A DNA stretch of 64,000 nt from Nocardioides humilatus (lineage in GTDB: Bacteria; Actinomycetota; Actinomycetes; Propionibacteriales; Nocardioidaceae). The translations under genes were made by a program, and so were the position numbers. The DNA is taken from positions 868,001 to 932,000 of the forward strand of contig NZ_VUJV01000003.1 of the NCBI RefSeq assembly GCF_008373755.1. The letters run 5' to 3'. Each line of letters starts with the position of its first letter. Positions within the stretch are counted from its first letter, which is position 1. The notes under the pieces were generated by a model that did no database searches, was not told the DNA's origin, and was given only the letters and a program-made list of their open reading frames with translations. This document shows, piece after piece, positions 16,841 to 26,567 of this stretch.

Positions 16841-19800
16841 ATGCGCATCGAGAAGATCCGCGCGACTGCATTCGGCCCGCTGGTCAACCAATCCCTCGAC
16901 TTTTCACCGGGGATGACCGTGGTTCACGGACCGAACGAGGCAGGAAAGTCGGCTTGGTTCAACGCGACCTACGCCGCGCTCGCTGGCCGCCGGAAGGGCC
17001 GCGGTCGCGGCACCGCCGCCCAGGGCGAGTTCCGACGTCGTCACCAACCGTGGATCGGCAGCCGGTGGGCGGTCGGCGGCACCTTCGTCCTCGACAACGG
17101 CACAGTCCTGGCCGTCGAACACAACCTGAAGACCGGCGACACCACGATCGCGGACTCCCAGACGCGAGCGCCGATCAGCATCGCGGCCCTCGGGAAGCGC
17201 TACGGCGTCGACCTCACCAACGACGGCGGTTTCGACGGCGCTCGGCTCCTCGGGCTGAACCGCGACGCTCTCCGAGCGATCGCCTTCGTCGCGCAAGCCG
17301 ACGTCCTCCGGGTCGTCGAGGACGCGCGGGAGCTTCAGTCCCTCCTCGAACGCGCCGCGTCCAGCGTCACCGTCGACGTCACCGCGGACGCCGCGCTCGA
17401 CGAGCTGCGCCGACTCCGGTCTGAGCGCGTCGGTGTCGAGCACGTCGGCTCCCGCCCGCTGCGCGCTGCGCGACAGGCGCTCGAGGCTACGAAACTGAGC
17501 GTCGACAACGGTCGCGACTCCCTCCAAGTGTGGGTCACCGTCCTGAGCCGCGAACGACGCGCCGCCGCCGACCTCCGGCGTGCCGAGGCCGAACTTGCGA
17601 TCGACGAGCGTGCTCTCATCTGGTCGGAGCTTGTCGCTGAGCGGTCGCGCTTTGCGTCCGCGGAGGATCTCGCGCGCCAAGTCGCCGAGCGGGGCAGCGT
17701 TACCTCGGTTGACGAGTCCCGGATCGCACAGGTCAGATCGGTGATCGCGATCTACGACGACCGCGGCGAAGCACCCGCAGAACTTGCCGGCGAATCCGCG
17801 GCTGAGCTGCGCGAGCTCATCGCCGCTGTGCCCGCCAGGCCCACTGGCGACCTCGAGCCCCGCATCTCGGTCGTGACGGCACACCGCACACTCCTTGCCG
17901 CGAAGTCCGCCTACGAGACGCACGCCCAGGGAGCCCGAGAACCCATGACCGGCGCAGCCGTTACCGCGGATCCCGAGGAGCTCCGGCGCTGGGCCGGCGT
18001 GATGGAGACAGTCGTTCGCGAGGCTGAACCGAGCGTCGACCAAGAACTCGCGACCCTGCTGTCTTCGCACGCCGCAGCCGTTGCCGCCAACGGTGCCGCC
18101 GTTCAGCAGTTCGAAGCTGACAAGCGGCGCGTCGACCAGCAGCGTGATCACTACGCGGCCGCACTGGCTTCGTACAACCAAGCCCTCGGGACTTACCAGC
18201 GCCAGGAGACCGAGTTCGCCGCAGCCGCCCAGCACGCGCAGGCCGCGCAGACAACAGCCGCCGCGGCCGTGTCTGAGGCTTCGAAAATGCGTCGCACCTC
18301 CACGATCCTGCTCTCGTCAAGCGGTGGTCTACTGCTCCTCGGAGCGGTTCTCGCCCTCCTTTCTCCCATCGCCGGCATAGCGCTCCTGGTTCTCGGAATG
18401 CTCGTAGGGGGGGCCGGTGTGACGCTCCGACCGCGTGGAACTGCGCTGGCCGTCCCACCCGTTTGGCTGCCGCCGAGGCCCACAGCCCCCACACCGCCCG
18501 CGGTGCCCGACTTGACCACGCCCGAGGCCCCGACACCCGTCATTGCCGATCCGCGTATCGCTGAGCTGCAGACCCGGCAGCGCCTGATCACCGAGCAGGC
18601 GACAGCGCTGCGGGCGCGCAAACAGGAGATCGCCGAGAAATGCGCCGAAATCGACATCGCCCCAGAGCCGGACCGTCTGCGACAGTTTGCTCGCTACCTG
18701 GAGGACGCCGCGGCCGCGGCCGAGCGGGAGGCCGAGTTCCGCTCACGGTTGAGTCAGCTCGAGGATGCATGGCGGGCGAGTGCCACCGCCCTGCTCCAGC
18801 GCCTCGTGGAAGCAGGTGAGCCGGCGGCTTCCATTGCCGATGACGCCGCAACCGCCTCGGAAGGCTCGCTTCTCGCTCTCGCTGCCTATCAGGACCATTG
18901 CCGCGCTCGAGCCGAGCAGGACCAGCTGGCCTCCCGCTTGAACGACCTCGAGGTTCGCCTTGCTGAGCGGGTTGCAGCTGAGGAGCGTCTCGCCGCTACG
19001 GCCACTGCCCTGGCTGAACGCGAGCGATCCGTGCTGGCACTCCATGCAGAACTGTTTGCAGACGTCGCGGCCCCCGCCGATCACGCGGCCGCTGCGAAGG
19101 CCATTCACGAGTGGCTGACAACAGCCGACCGCAACCGCTCTGCGGCGGACGACCTGCGCGAGCTCGAGGCTCGCCTCCAGCAGGCGCTGGATGGCCGGGA
19201 TCTCGAAGCGTGGCGTGCTGAGTTGGCCGCTCGAGAAACCGAAGCTGGCGTTAACCCCGGGCGCACCGTTACCGACGAGTCCGTACAGGCCCGACGCGCT
19301 GGCGTCGACCAACTCAGAGAGACCGTCGGCAACCTGCGCGGCGAGGCGAAAGCCTCCGCCCAGTCTGGCCTGGCCGTCGCCCAGGCGATGGAGACCGAAG
19401 CCGACGCCGAGCGCGCCGTCGCCCGCGTCGAAGCTCTCCAGCGATGCCTCGATATCGCCTCAGAACAGCTCACGAAAGCCCGTCTGGAGTCCCAGCGCAC
19501 GGTCGCGCCTGCCCTCGAGAGCCTCATGCGTCCGTGGATCCCCCGAGTCACGAACGATCGGTACAACGATCTCCGAATCGACCCCGAGTCCTTGAGCATG
19601 ACCGCGCGGGACCAGCAGGGCCGCACCAGCGACGCCCAACTGCTCTCGCACGGAACCACCGAACAGCTCTACGTCCTTCTCCGCCTCGCCCTCACCCAGC
19701 ACCTGGTGACGTCCGACGAGATCTGCCCGTTCGTCCTCGACGACGTCACTGCGCAATCCGACAGCACTCGGACGATCGGGGTTCTCGAGATGCTGCAGGA

Positions 19801-19930
19801 GGTGAGCCGCGAGCGTCAGGTCATCCTGTTCACGCAGGAACAGGAAGTGATCGACTGGGCGCGCAATCAGTTCATCGATGAACGAGACTCGCTTGTCGAG
19901 GTCGGCGGGACGAAGGGAGGACGTCCATGA
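16841..19930 (+). CDS. YhaN/SbcC-like ATPase with central membrane hairpin
   Basis: 1,029 residues from the ATG at 16841, one base after the previous stop. The N-terminal head has MRIEKIRATAFGPL and Walker A GPNEAGKS from residue 30. The C-terminal head has LLSHGTTEQLYVLLRLAL near 934 and Walker B PFVLDDVTAQSD near 962-973. Long Ala/Glu/Arg-rich coiled-coil arms join them. At the tip, about residues 488-530, are two hydrophobic stretches (TILLSSSGGLLLLGAVLALL and GIALLVLGMLVGGAGV) with a short turn, where SbcC/Rad50 has its zinc hook. This hairpin is known from YhaN-type ATPases and should tether the arms to the membrane. With the SbcD-like partner it probably forms a membrane-bound DNA-sensing complex. 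Confidence 0.85.
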   Translation: MRIEKIRATAFGPLVNQSLDFSPGMTVVHGPNEAGKSAWFNATYAALAGRRKGRGRGTAAQGEFRRRHQPWIGSRWAVGGTFVLDNGTVLAVEHNLKTGDTTIADSQTRAPISIAALGKRYGVDLTNDGGFDGARLLGLNRDALRAIAFVAQADVLRVVEDARELQSLLERAASSVTVDVTADAALDELRRLRSERVGVEHVGSRPLRAARQALEATKLSVDNGRDSLQVWVTVLSRERRAAADLRRAEAELAIDERALIWSELVAERSRFASAEDLARQVAERGSVTSVDESRIAQVRSVIAIYDDRGEAPAELAGESAAELRELIAAVPARPTGDLEPRISVVTAHRTLLAAKSAYETHAQGAREPMTGAAVTADPEELRRWAGVMETVVREAEPSVDQELATLLSSHAAAVAANGAAVQQFEADKRRVDQQRDHYAAALASYNQALGTYQRQETEFAAAAQHAQAAQTTAAAAVSEASKMRRTSTILLSSSGGLLLLGAVLALLSPIAGIALLVLGMLVGGAGVTLRPRGTALAVPPVWLPPRPTAPTPPAVPDLTTPEAPTPVIADPRIAELQTRQRLITEQATALRARKQEIAEKCAEIDIAPEPDRLRQFARYLEDAAAAAEREAEFRSRLSQLEDAWRASATALLQRLVEAGEPAASIADDAATASEGSLLALAAYQDHCRARAEQDQLASRLNDLEVRLAERVAAEERLAATATALAERERSVLALHAELFADVAAPADHAAAAKAIHEWLTTADRNRSAADDLRELEARLQQALDGRDLEAWRAELAARETEAGVNPGRTVTDESVQARRAGVDQLRETVGNLRGEAKASAQSGLAVAQAMETEADAERAVARVEALQRCLDIASEQLTKARLESQRTVAPALESLMRPWIPRVTNDRYNDLRIDPESLSMTARDQQGRTSDAQLLSHGTTEQLYVLLRLALTQHLVTSDEICPFVLDDVTAQSDSTRTIGVLEMLQEVSRERQVILFTQEQEVIDWARNQFIDERDSLVEVGGTKGGRP

Positions 19931-21093
19931 CCTCCTTCGGCTGGCTCGACGGGGACGACTCGCAACGCACAGCGATGCTCGAGGTCGTCAAGTTGTTCGA
20001 GGATTCGTCGACAGTCGACGAGATGGGCATCGGCAGCATCCGTGACACGTTCTCTAACACGTTCTTTCCTGGCACCTCGACACTCCACACCCGCGCTCGT
20101 TACCTGCTCTTCGTCCCGTGGCTGGTCAACGACGTAGCTCGGCATCGCTGGCAGGCAGAGCGGGCCCTCCAAGAGTTGCGCAATCGTGAAGCCAAGCTGA
20201 TCGAGTCTCTCCTCGCTGGCACCGACGGGCAGGGGGTGATCGGGCGCGAGGCGAAGCGAACTCTCAAGTCAATGCCAAGCCAGCTCTATTGGGCCAGTCT
20301 CGAGCACCTGGGGATCCGCACCTGGCGAACTTCGATCGCGGGCTACTTCCGCAGCGCGCGGCAGCACTCGGCACGGATCGACGATCCAGACTCAGATCAC
20401 CTGATCGTCGAGCGGTTCGGCATGGCGAGCCTTCCGCCTAGTCCGGATCATCTACTCGACGAAAGTACGTTCGAACTCACTCACGCCGAAGCAGAGTTCC
20501 TCAAGGCGCGAATTGCCGAGTCAGCACGCGACTCGCTGTTTGCCTGGCTTGCGGTCCATCGTCCCGCGTCACATGCCGAGTGGATTTGGGAGCACGAAGG
20601 GCTCGAGGAGTTTCCAGCTCCGGCGAGGGCTCTGGTGGACGAAGCGCGTCGAGTTCACCTCACGGCGACCGGACCGGCGATCCTCTACAACCTTCTAATG
20701 GCCGAGAAGACCGGAAACGACGAGGTGCGGGACGAATACGTCGACCACCTGGCAGCGTGGGCTGAAAGCGTGGACGCCGAGGAAGTGTTCGTTGGTTGGG
20801 ACCGCAAACAGTTTTGGTCCCGAATCCTCCGGCTCAACCCGCGCATCAAGCCCGGCACTCGCCAGTTCCTCGAGGACTGGTGGACCCTCGCAGAGGCTGG
20901 CAATCACGATGGCAGGGATGCAGCTGCCCTGGTGACTCGCCGTGAGCTCGTGCTCAAGCGGTCACGTGCGCGTCTTACCTACCCCGACGCCCGTTCGACA
21001 TGGGGAGTCGGGAGCGGCACCGGGGCTCTCGACTATCGGTGGAGGATTGCCCGGCGACACCTCAACGACGTCGCTGCCGGAATGGAGTCCTGA
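19927..21093 (+). CDS. DUF6361-like protein
   Basis: 388 residues; ATG overlaps the ATPase stop (ATGA). The N-terminus FGWLDGDDSQRTAML, then DEMGIGSIRDTFSNTFFPGTSTLHTRARYLLFVPW, resembles the uncharacterised DUF6361 family as I recall it. The rest is mainly helical, with many Trp and Arg residues. No nuclease or nucleotide-binding motif, signal peptide or membrane segment is evident. Coupling to the ATPase upstream and close spacing to the phospholipase-D-like gene downstream put it in the same complex or pathway, perhaps as an adaptor. Its function is unknown. Confidence 0.75.
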   Translation: MTSFGWLDGDDSQRTAMLEVVKLFEDSSTVDEMGIGSIRDTFSNTFFPGTSTLHTRARYLLFVPWLVNDVARHRWQAERALQELRNREAKLIESLLAGTDGQGVIGREAKRTLKSMPSQLYWASLEHLGIRTWRTSIAGYFRSARQHSARIDDPDSDHLIVERFGMASLPPSPDHLLDESTFELTHAEAEFLKARIAESARDSLFAWLAVHRPASHAEWIWEHEGLEEFPAPARALVDEARRVHLTATGPAILYNLLMAEKTGNDEVRDEYVDHLAAWAESVDAEEVFVGWDRKQFWSRILRLNPRIKPGTRQFLEDWWTLAEAGNHDGRDAAALVTRRELVLKRSRARLTYPDARSTWGVGSGTGALDYRWRIARRHLNDVAAGMES

Positions 21094-21094
21094 G

Positions 21095-22900
21095 GTGCTG
21101 AAACCTGACGAGCGACACCTCTTCGTCGATGCGCTGCGACCTCCGACCGGCTGGCGGCTCGACGCCGCGGTCGCGACGACATACACGCTCGATATCAACT
21201 CGCTGCTTCTCGCTCCGCTGTCGATGGCCGCCTACGACCACGCCGACGGAGGCATTGACGGCGCTGCTCCCCACGAGCTGTTGGAAGCGATCCGTCGCTA
21301 CGCGGAGCGCACCACCGTGTTCTGCCAGGCCGGCGGGATCGTTGTCCCCGGCACCTATCGCAAGCTGACCGTGTTTGCCGAAGAGTCGGTCATCGAAGTA
21401 GCGCCACCGCCGGGACGCGTCTTCCATCCCAAACTGTGGCTCCTTCGCTTCACCAACGTGGCCGGTGACTACCTCCACCGGTTCTCGTGCCTGAGCCGCA
21501 ACCTCACCGGCGATCGATCCTGGGACACCGTGCTGACGACGGACGAGGCCGCTCAGGCGATGAATGGGATGTCGGCTCAACCGTTGGCGCGGTTTTTCGA
21601 GGACCTGCTCGCCAGCACGGTGAGGCCCATGGCTGCATCGCGCGAAGCACTGTTACGAGACATGGCAGAGACGGTCCGCGACCGAGTATTCGAGGTCCCG
21701 CCTCCCTTTACCGCTGGCGAGCTGTTCCCGATCGGCACCTCCGAGGGCCGTGACTGGCCCGTCCCAGAGGCCGCGGACCGATCGGTCGTGATCAGTCCCT
21801 TCCTCGATGCGGGCACAGTCAAACGGCTTCCCCGGCAGACCGCGATCGTGTCGCGCGCCGAGACATTCGACCGCCTGGGTGCCCGCGCTCTCAGTGGACA
21901 TGACCTGCACGTCCTCCAACCCCACGCCGACGCCCCGCCCGACGATGTCGGAGATGCCGTCGACGAATCTGGGGACCGAGCGGGCGAAGTGAAGTCAGGC
22001 CTGCACGCCAAGGTGCTGGCATGGGATATCGGAACGACCGGACATCTTCTCACTGGTTCGGCCAATGCGACCTCGGCCGCCTTCGACGGCAACATCGAGT
22101 TCGGAGTATTGCTCCATGGGCCAGCGTCGCGCTGCGGAGTAGCCGCGATCATGAAGGACTCCGACAATGAAATCGGCCTGCCGCGCATCCTTCAGCCCCA
22201 CGTGCCGAGCGACGATCCGGTGCCAGATCTCACTTACGACCTCGAGCGACAGATCGAGCAACTACATGCGGCCCTGGCCGAGCGAAACCCCACCTTCGTC
22301 GTCAACGAGGGTACCGATGGTTACGTCGTGGCCTTCCGGATTGACGCGGGTCCACTTCTCGGCGAGACGTCCATACGCCCAGTCACGCTCAAGGAGGGCT
22401 ACGACCGCCGGCTTGGCACCAACAACACCTGGACCGGACTCGGACACTCTGACCTCACTGAATTCGTTGCCGTGCGCACCTCGCTGAGTCTCGATGGCGT
22501 TGAGGTCGAACGGACCAGTGCGCTACGCGCCGTACTTGTTGGTGCGCCCGACGACCGAGCTCGTCGCGTACTGCGCGAGTTGCTCAGCCGCGTCGAGGAC
22601 ATCCTGCGCTACCTCGCACTCCTGCTCCGCGACCCCGGCATCGACGACATCGCTGATGCGCTCCTCGACGCCACCAACGATGAGCCGGGGGACCCCGACG
22701 GGTCCGCGCGGCCAGCCTGGCTCGACGACTTGGTCATGGTTGAACCCCTCGTGCGGGCATTTGCAAGGAACGACGGTTCGCTGGACCGCGTCCGTCACCT
22801 CTTGGATGACCTCCGCGACGATGAGGGCGCGCTTCCGGACCTCGGCCCCGACTTCGAACGACTGTGGCAGGTCGTGTCCAACGCGCAGGAGGCGCGATGA
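21095..22900 (+). CDS. Phospholipase-D-like nuclease
   Basis: 601 residues from the GTG at 21095, one base after the previous stop; an upstream in-frame extension overlaps that gene and is not needed. Two PLD half-sites are visible. The second is canonical: H304-A-K-V-L-A-W-D (HxKx4D) followed by LTGSANATSAAF. The first, H111-P-K-L-W-L-L-R with LSRNLTGD, lacks the aspartate and looks degenerate. PLD-fold nucleases cleave DNA through a histidine-phosphate intermediate and occur in DISARM (DrmC) and other defence systems. The stop overlaps the start of the next gene, a helicase. A helicase-guided nuclease is the simplest model. Confidence 0.85.
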   Translation: MLKPDERHLFVDALRPPTGWRLDAAVATTYTLDINSLLLAPLSMAAYDHADGGIDGAAPHELLEAIRRYAERTTVFCQAGGIVVPGTYRKLTVFAEESVIEVAPPPGRVFHPKLWLLRFTNVAGDYLHRFSCLSRNLTGDRSWDTVLTTDEAAQAMNGMSAQPLARFFEDLLASTVRPMAASREALLRDMAETVRDRVFEVPPPFTAGELFPIGTSEGRDWPVPEAADRSVVISPFLDAGTVKRLPRQTAIVSRAETFDRLGARALSGHDLHVLQPHADAPPDDVGDAVDESGDRAGEVKSGLHAKVLAWDIGTTGHLLTGSANATSAAFDGNIEFGVLLHGPASRCGVAAIMKDSDNEIGLPRILQPHVPSDDPVPDLTYDLERQIEQLHAALAERNPTFVVNEGTDGYVVAFRIDAGPLLGETSIRPVTLKEGYDRRLGTNNTWTGLGHSDLTEFVAVRTSLSLDGVEVERTSALRAVLVGAPDDRARRVLRELLSRVEDILRYLALLLRDPGIDDIADALLDATNDEPGDPDGSARPAWLDDLVMVEPLVRAFARNDGSLDRVRHLLDDLRDDEGALPDLGPDFERLWQVVSNAQEAR

Positions 22901-25900
22901 CGGACAAGACATTCACGCGTCCTGATGTCGAGCGTGAGCTCGAGGGTCTCAAAGACTTCCAGCGTCGCACGGTCGACTACGTCGACGATCGGCTCTGGGG
23001 CGCCGACCCCACCCGCCGTTTCCTCGTCGCTGATGAAGTGGGGTTGGGAAAGACCTTGGTCGCCCGCGGCGTGGTCGCGAAAGCGATCGACAAGCTATGG
23101 GACAACGTGGACCGGATCGACGTCGTCTACATCTGTTCCAACGCACAGATTGCGAAGCAGAACCTCGCCCGACTTCGCGTAGGGGTCGAAACGGACGACA
23201 ACTTCGCAGACCGGCTGACGCTTCTCGCCCAGAAGATCGATAGCCTCGAGGGCCGCAAGCTCAACTTCGTCTCGTTTAGCCCGGGCACCTCGTTCAACGT
23301 GTCCAACAGCGGCGGCACTGCGGACGAGCGGACCCTCCTCTACTGGATGCTCCGCACCGAACTGCGCGAGCTCGCCGGGCGGCACTGGCTGAAGTTCTTC
23401 CAGGGCGGGGCCGGCCTAACCCGGTTCGAGCAACGCATCGGCTGGTTCGACCGCTCGACCCTTTCTGCCTCGATGTGCGTCGAGTTCGTGAGCGACCTGC
23501 GCGTGTTGACCGGCGCCGACGACCAGACGCTCCTTGACGAGGTATTCGCGTGCGCAGACGAATTCAAGTACAAACGAGAAGGCTGGAAACCCGACCCTCA
23601 CCTCAGCAGCTGGCGATACCGCCTGATTGGACGGATGCGCCAACTACTTGCTCGGGCCGCCGTCGCGGCGCTGGAACCGGACATCATCATCCTCGACGAG
23701 TTCCAAAGGTTCACGTCACTACTTCATGACGACGGCCCCGGAGCTCAACTCGCGCGAGCGCTGTTCGACTACGGCGACGCCCGTTTGATCCTGCTGTCCG
23801 CGACGCCGTTCAAGATGTACACGCTCCCGGACGAGACTGAGGGCGAAGACCACTACGAAAGCTTTCTTCAGACCTTCGAGTTCCTGGCGGATGCGCAACG
23901 TCGCGACACCTTGAAGGGTGCCCTGGGTGATCTCCGGCACGGCTTGATGAGTGCAGACCGCGACGGGGCGGCGGCTGCCCGCGACATTGCGCAGGCCGAG
24001 TTGCGCAGGGTGATGGTCCGCACCGAGCGACTGGCATCGACGCCTGACCGGGATGGCATGCTCGAGACCGTCGAGCTGGACGGTGTGGAGCTTACTGAGA
24101 GTGACCTGCAGGACTTCGCTTTCGTGTCTGAGATCTCCACGGCTCTCGGCCAGCAGGACATGCTGGAGTACTGGCGAAGCTCGCCCTACGTCCTCGAGCT
24201 CATGGACGGATACGTCGTGAAGAAGGAACTCGAGCGCGCGGGCGCCGAAAGCGGCGAGGTCATCGCTGCGGTTCGCAGGGCCGCCAACTTGCTGACAAAG
24301 CGTCAGGTGCAGGCCTACGGCGCAGTTGATCCGGGCAACGCCAAGATGCGCGGCTTGATGTCCGACGTGCTCGAGCGCGGCGCATGGCGGCTGGCGTGGA
24401 TCCCTCCCTCACTGCCCTATTACGAGCTCTCCGGTGCCTACGCGGACGAAGCCCTGCGACACTTCACAAAGCGGCTCGTGTTCTCGGCTTGGAACATCGT
24501 CCCGAAGGCGATCTCCTCAGTTCTCAGCTACGAGGCAGAGCGCCGACTGCACGAGGCCAGCGGGCGCCCCCTCCGCTCCTACGACGCTCCTCGGCAACGG
24601 GGTCTCCTGGCATTTGGTAAGACCGAGGGACGGCTGACCGGAATGCCCGTCCTGGCTCTTCTCTACCCGTGCACAGCCCTGGCAATGGCCGGAGATCCGC
24701 TGTACATCGCCCGCGTAGTGAACACCCACCTGCCTCTCGACCGCGCGACCCTGCACCGCGAGGTGAGGACCCAAGTCGAGCAACTCCTTGCCGAGTTGCC
24801 CGACCCGCAGGCCAGCGGGCCGGAAGACGACTCGTGGTACTGGGCTGCACCGGTGCTTTTCGATCAGCAGGCAATGAACATCCCCGTTTCTGCGGCGGTG
24901 CGCTTCCGGTATGGCGACGAGTGGGGCGAGCACGACTCCAGCACTCGGTTCCAGGAGCACCTCGCTCGGGCAGGGTCTGTTGATCCAACCCAGCTCGGTC
25001 GACGACCTGAAGATCTGGTCGACGTGTTGACCGCGATGGCAATCGGCGGACTCGGCGTGAGCGCCCTCCGCGCACTCAACCGGGTCACCGGGGGGCTGGA
25101 GTTGGTCGACGACTTCACGGTGCGCGATCACGCATCGAGCATCGCCTGGTCGTTGCGCAACCACTTCAATCAGCCGGAGATGATGTCTCTCATCCGCGGT
25201 TCCGGTGAGGACGCTGCCTACTGGAAGGACGTTCTCAACCACTGCGTCGACGGCGGACTGACTTCCGTGCTGGACGAGTACGCCCACGTGCTTAACGAGA
25301 GCCTCGGGGTGGCCCAGAAACCCGGCAACGAGAAGGCCGCCGCGATCGCCGAGGAGATCACGGGCGCCCTGGGCGTTCGCGCCAGCGTCAACAAGGCGAC
25401 CGACCTTTCCGTGCGGTCCGGCGAACTACGGATGGACTCGTTCAGTCTCCGCAACCACTTCGCAGCACGGTTCGGCCGCGGCGTGACCGAAGACCAGGCG
25501 ATCGCACGCGAGGGCCAGGTCCGCCAGGCTTTCAACTCGCCGTTCTGGCCGTTCGTCCTTTCCTCGACGTCGGTCGGCCAAGAAGGGCTGGACTTCCACC
25601 AATACAGCCATGCCATCGTCCATTGGAACCTCCCAGGCAACCCCGTCGACCTCGAGCAGCGCGAGGGACGTGTGCACCGGTACAAGGGCCATGCAGTGCG
25701 GCGCAACGTCTCTAAGAAGTACGGCGAGCGCGCTGAGGTGGCCGCAGCCAACGACCCATGGGCTGCGTTGTTCGATCTTGCAGCCGCTGATCGGCCGGCC
25801 GGCGAGACTGCCATCCATCCGTACTGGGTCTTCCCCCTCGCTGACGGCTACCGCATCGAGCGGTACGTCCCTGCCCTCCCGCTCAGTCGAGAGGCGCATG

Positions 25901-26034
25901 CCTACCGGCGCCTGATGAGGACCGTCGGCGCCTACCGCCTCGTCATCGGGCAACCGCGGCAGGAGGACCTGCTGCGGTACCTCGGCGAGGATGCCGCAGC
26001 GCTCGCCGACCTATTCATCGACCTCAGCCCTTAA
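22897..26034 (+). CDS. SF2 helicase, last gene of the operon
   Basis: 1,045 residues; ATG overlaps the PLD gene stop (ATGA). The N-terminal lobe has DEVGLGKT at about 47-54 and the unusual box LDEFQRF near 267 in place of DEAH, then LILLSATPFKMY. A large insertion follows, and the C-terminal lobe near 889-928 reads SSTSVGQEGLDFHQYSHAIVHW then NPVDLEQREGRVHRYKG. Such helicases with an arginine-finger RxGRxHR motif translocate on duplex DNA. It ends 11 bases before a convergent gene, so the operon ends here. With the divergent SNF2 helicase the locus has two different motors. Confidence 0.85.
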   Translation: MTDKTFTRPDVERELEGLKDFQRRTVDYVDDRLWGADPTRRFLVADEVGLGKTLVARGVVAKAIDKLWDNVDRIDVVYICSNAQIAKQNLARLRVGVETDDNFADRLTLLAQKIDSLEGRKLNFVSFSPGTSFNVSNSGGTADERTLLYWMLRTELRELAGRHWLKFFQGGAGLTRFEQRIGWFDRSTLSASMCVEFVSDLRVLTGADDQTLLDEVFACADEFKYKREGWKPDPHLSSWRYRLIGRMRQLLARAAVAALEPDIIILDEFQRFTSLLHDDGPGAQLARALFDYGDARLILLSATPFKMYTLPDETEGEDHYESFLQTFEFLADAQRRDTLKGALGDLRHGLMSADRDGAAAARDIAQAELRRVMVRTERLASTPDRDGMLETVELDGVELTESDLQDFAFVSEISTALGQQDMLEYWRSSPYVLELMDGYVVKKELERAGAESGEVIAAVRRAANLLTKRQVQAYGAVDPGNAKMRGLMSDVLERGAWRLAWIPPSLPYYELSGAYADEALRHFTKRLVFSAWNIVPKAISSVLSYEAERRLHEASGRPLRSYDAPRQRGLLAFGKTEGRLTGMPVLALLYPCTALAMAGDPLYIARVVNTHLPLDRATLHREVRTQVEQLLAELPDPQASGPEDDSWYWAAPVLFDQQAMNIPVSAAVRFRYGDEWGEHDSSTRFQEHLARAGSVDPTQLGRRPEDLVDVLTAMAIGGLGVSALRALNRVTGGLELVDDFTVRDHASSIAWSLRNHFNQPEMMSLIRGSGEDAAYWKDVLNHCVDGGLTSVLDEYAHVLNESLGVAQKPGNEKAAAIAEEITGALGVRASVNKATDLSVRSGELRMDSFSLRNHFAARFGRGVTEDQAIAREGQVRQAFNSPFWPFVLSSTSVGQEGLDFHQYSHAIVHWNLPGNPVDLEQREGRVHRYKGHAVRRNVSKKYGERAEVAAANDPWAALFDLAAADRPAGETAIHPYWVFPLADGYRIERYVPALPLSREAHAYRRLMRTVGAYRLVIGQPRQEDLLRYLGEDAAALADLFIDLSP

Positions 26035-26045
26035 CCCGGGGAAGG

Positions 26046-26567
26046 TCAGGCCGGCCCGAACAATCTTGTCGCAAGTTCGGACATCCCCGTCAACGGGACG
26101 AACTTCCCCCGGGGTACTACGCGGTGACCGTGGCGCAAGCCTTTGACGCCTTCGACATTGGCCTTGGTGTGCTTGGCGACCTTGTCGCCGAGTGAAGGAA
26201 TTGTCTCGCGAGGCCCGTTGCCGAACCACCGATAGTCAAGATCGAGACGTCCGGCCGGGTTGACCGACCACTCGATAAGGACCACGCAGGCAGCGGGTTG
26301 TTCCTGCAGTTGGGTGCTGATCTTGAAGCTGGCCGTCCTGCCACTCTTGGCTTTGGTCTTCAACTGGACGTGTCGCGTGACGTCTGCACTTTGCAGGACC
26401 AGGTCGTAGCCGAATGCGTCGACTGTGGAGTGGAGTACGTCGACCAACTGCCCTCGACCGAACCACATCTCCTGAAGGAAGTCGGAGAGGAAGGCGCTCT
26501 CCACCATCAGCTCGAACGATGTCGAGTGGTGGACAGGCACAAGAGGGGATGCGCCAGCGGTGCTCAT
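26046..26567 (-). CDS. Putative PD-(D/E)XK-fold nuclease with QxK motif
   Basis: 173 residues; the ATG overlaps the Mrr-like gene stop (ATGA). N-terminal helices with a glutamate (FELMVESAFL) are followed by GYDLVLQSADVTRHVQLKTKAKSG. The D...QxK arrangement is that of PD-(D/E)XK nucleases such as Mrr and Vsr relatives. The C-terminal part is beta-rich then basic. No database family comes to mind. It is the last gene of a four-gene minus-strand unit with EcsC-like, Mrr-like and Type ISP genes. The nuclease call is moderate because only the core motif supports it. Confidence 0.6.
   Translation of the reverse strand: MSTAGASPLVPVHHSTSFELMVESAFLSDFLQEMWFGRGQLVDVLHSTVDAFGYDLVLQSADVTRHVQLKTKAKSGRTASFKISTQLQEQPAACVVLIEWSVNPAGRLDLDYRWFGNGPRETIPSLGDKVAKHTKANVEGVKGLRHGHRVVPRGKFVPLTGMSELATRLFGPA

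Noticed and set aside
12898-26034. DISARM, Wadjet or BREX assignment
   Set aside because: Helicase, PLD and SMC-like genes are suggestive, but DrmA/DrmB, JetABD-type partners, PglZ and a methyltransferase are all missing from the unit.
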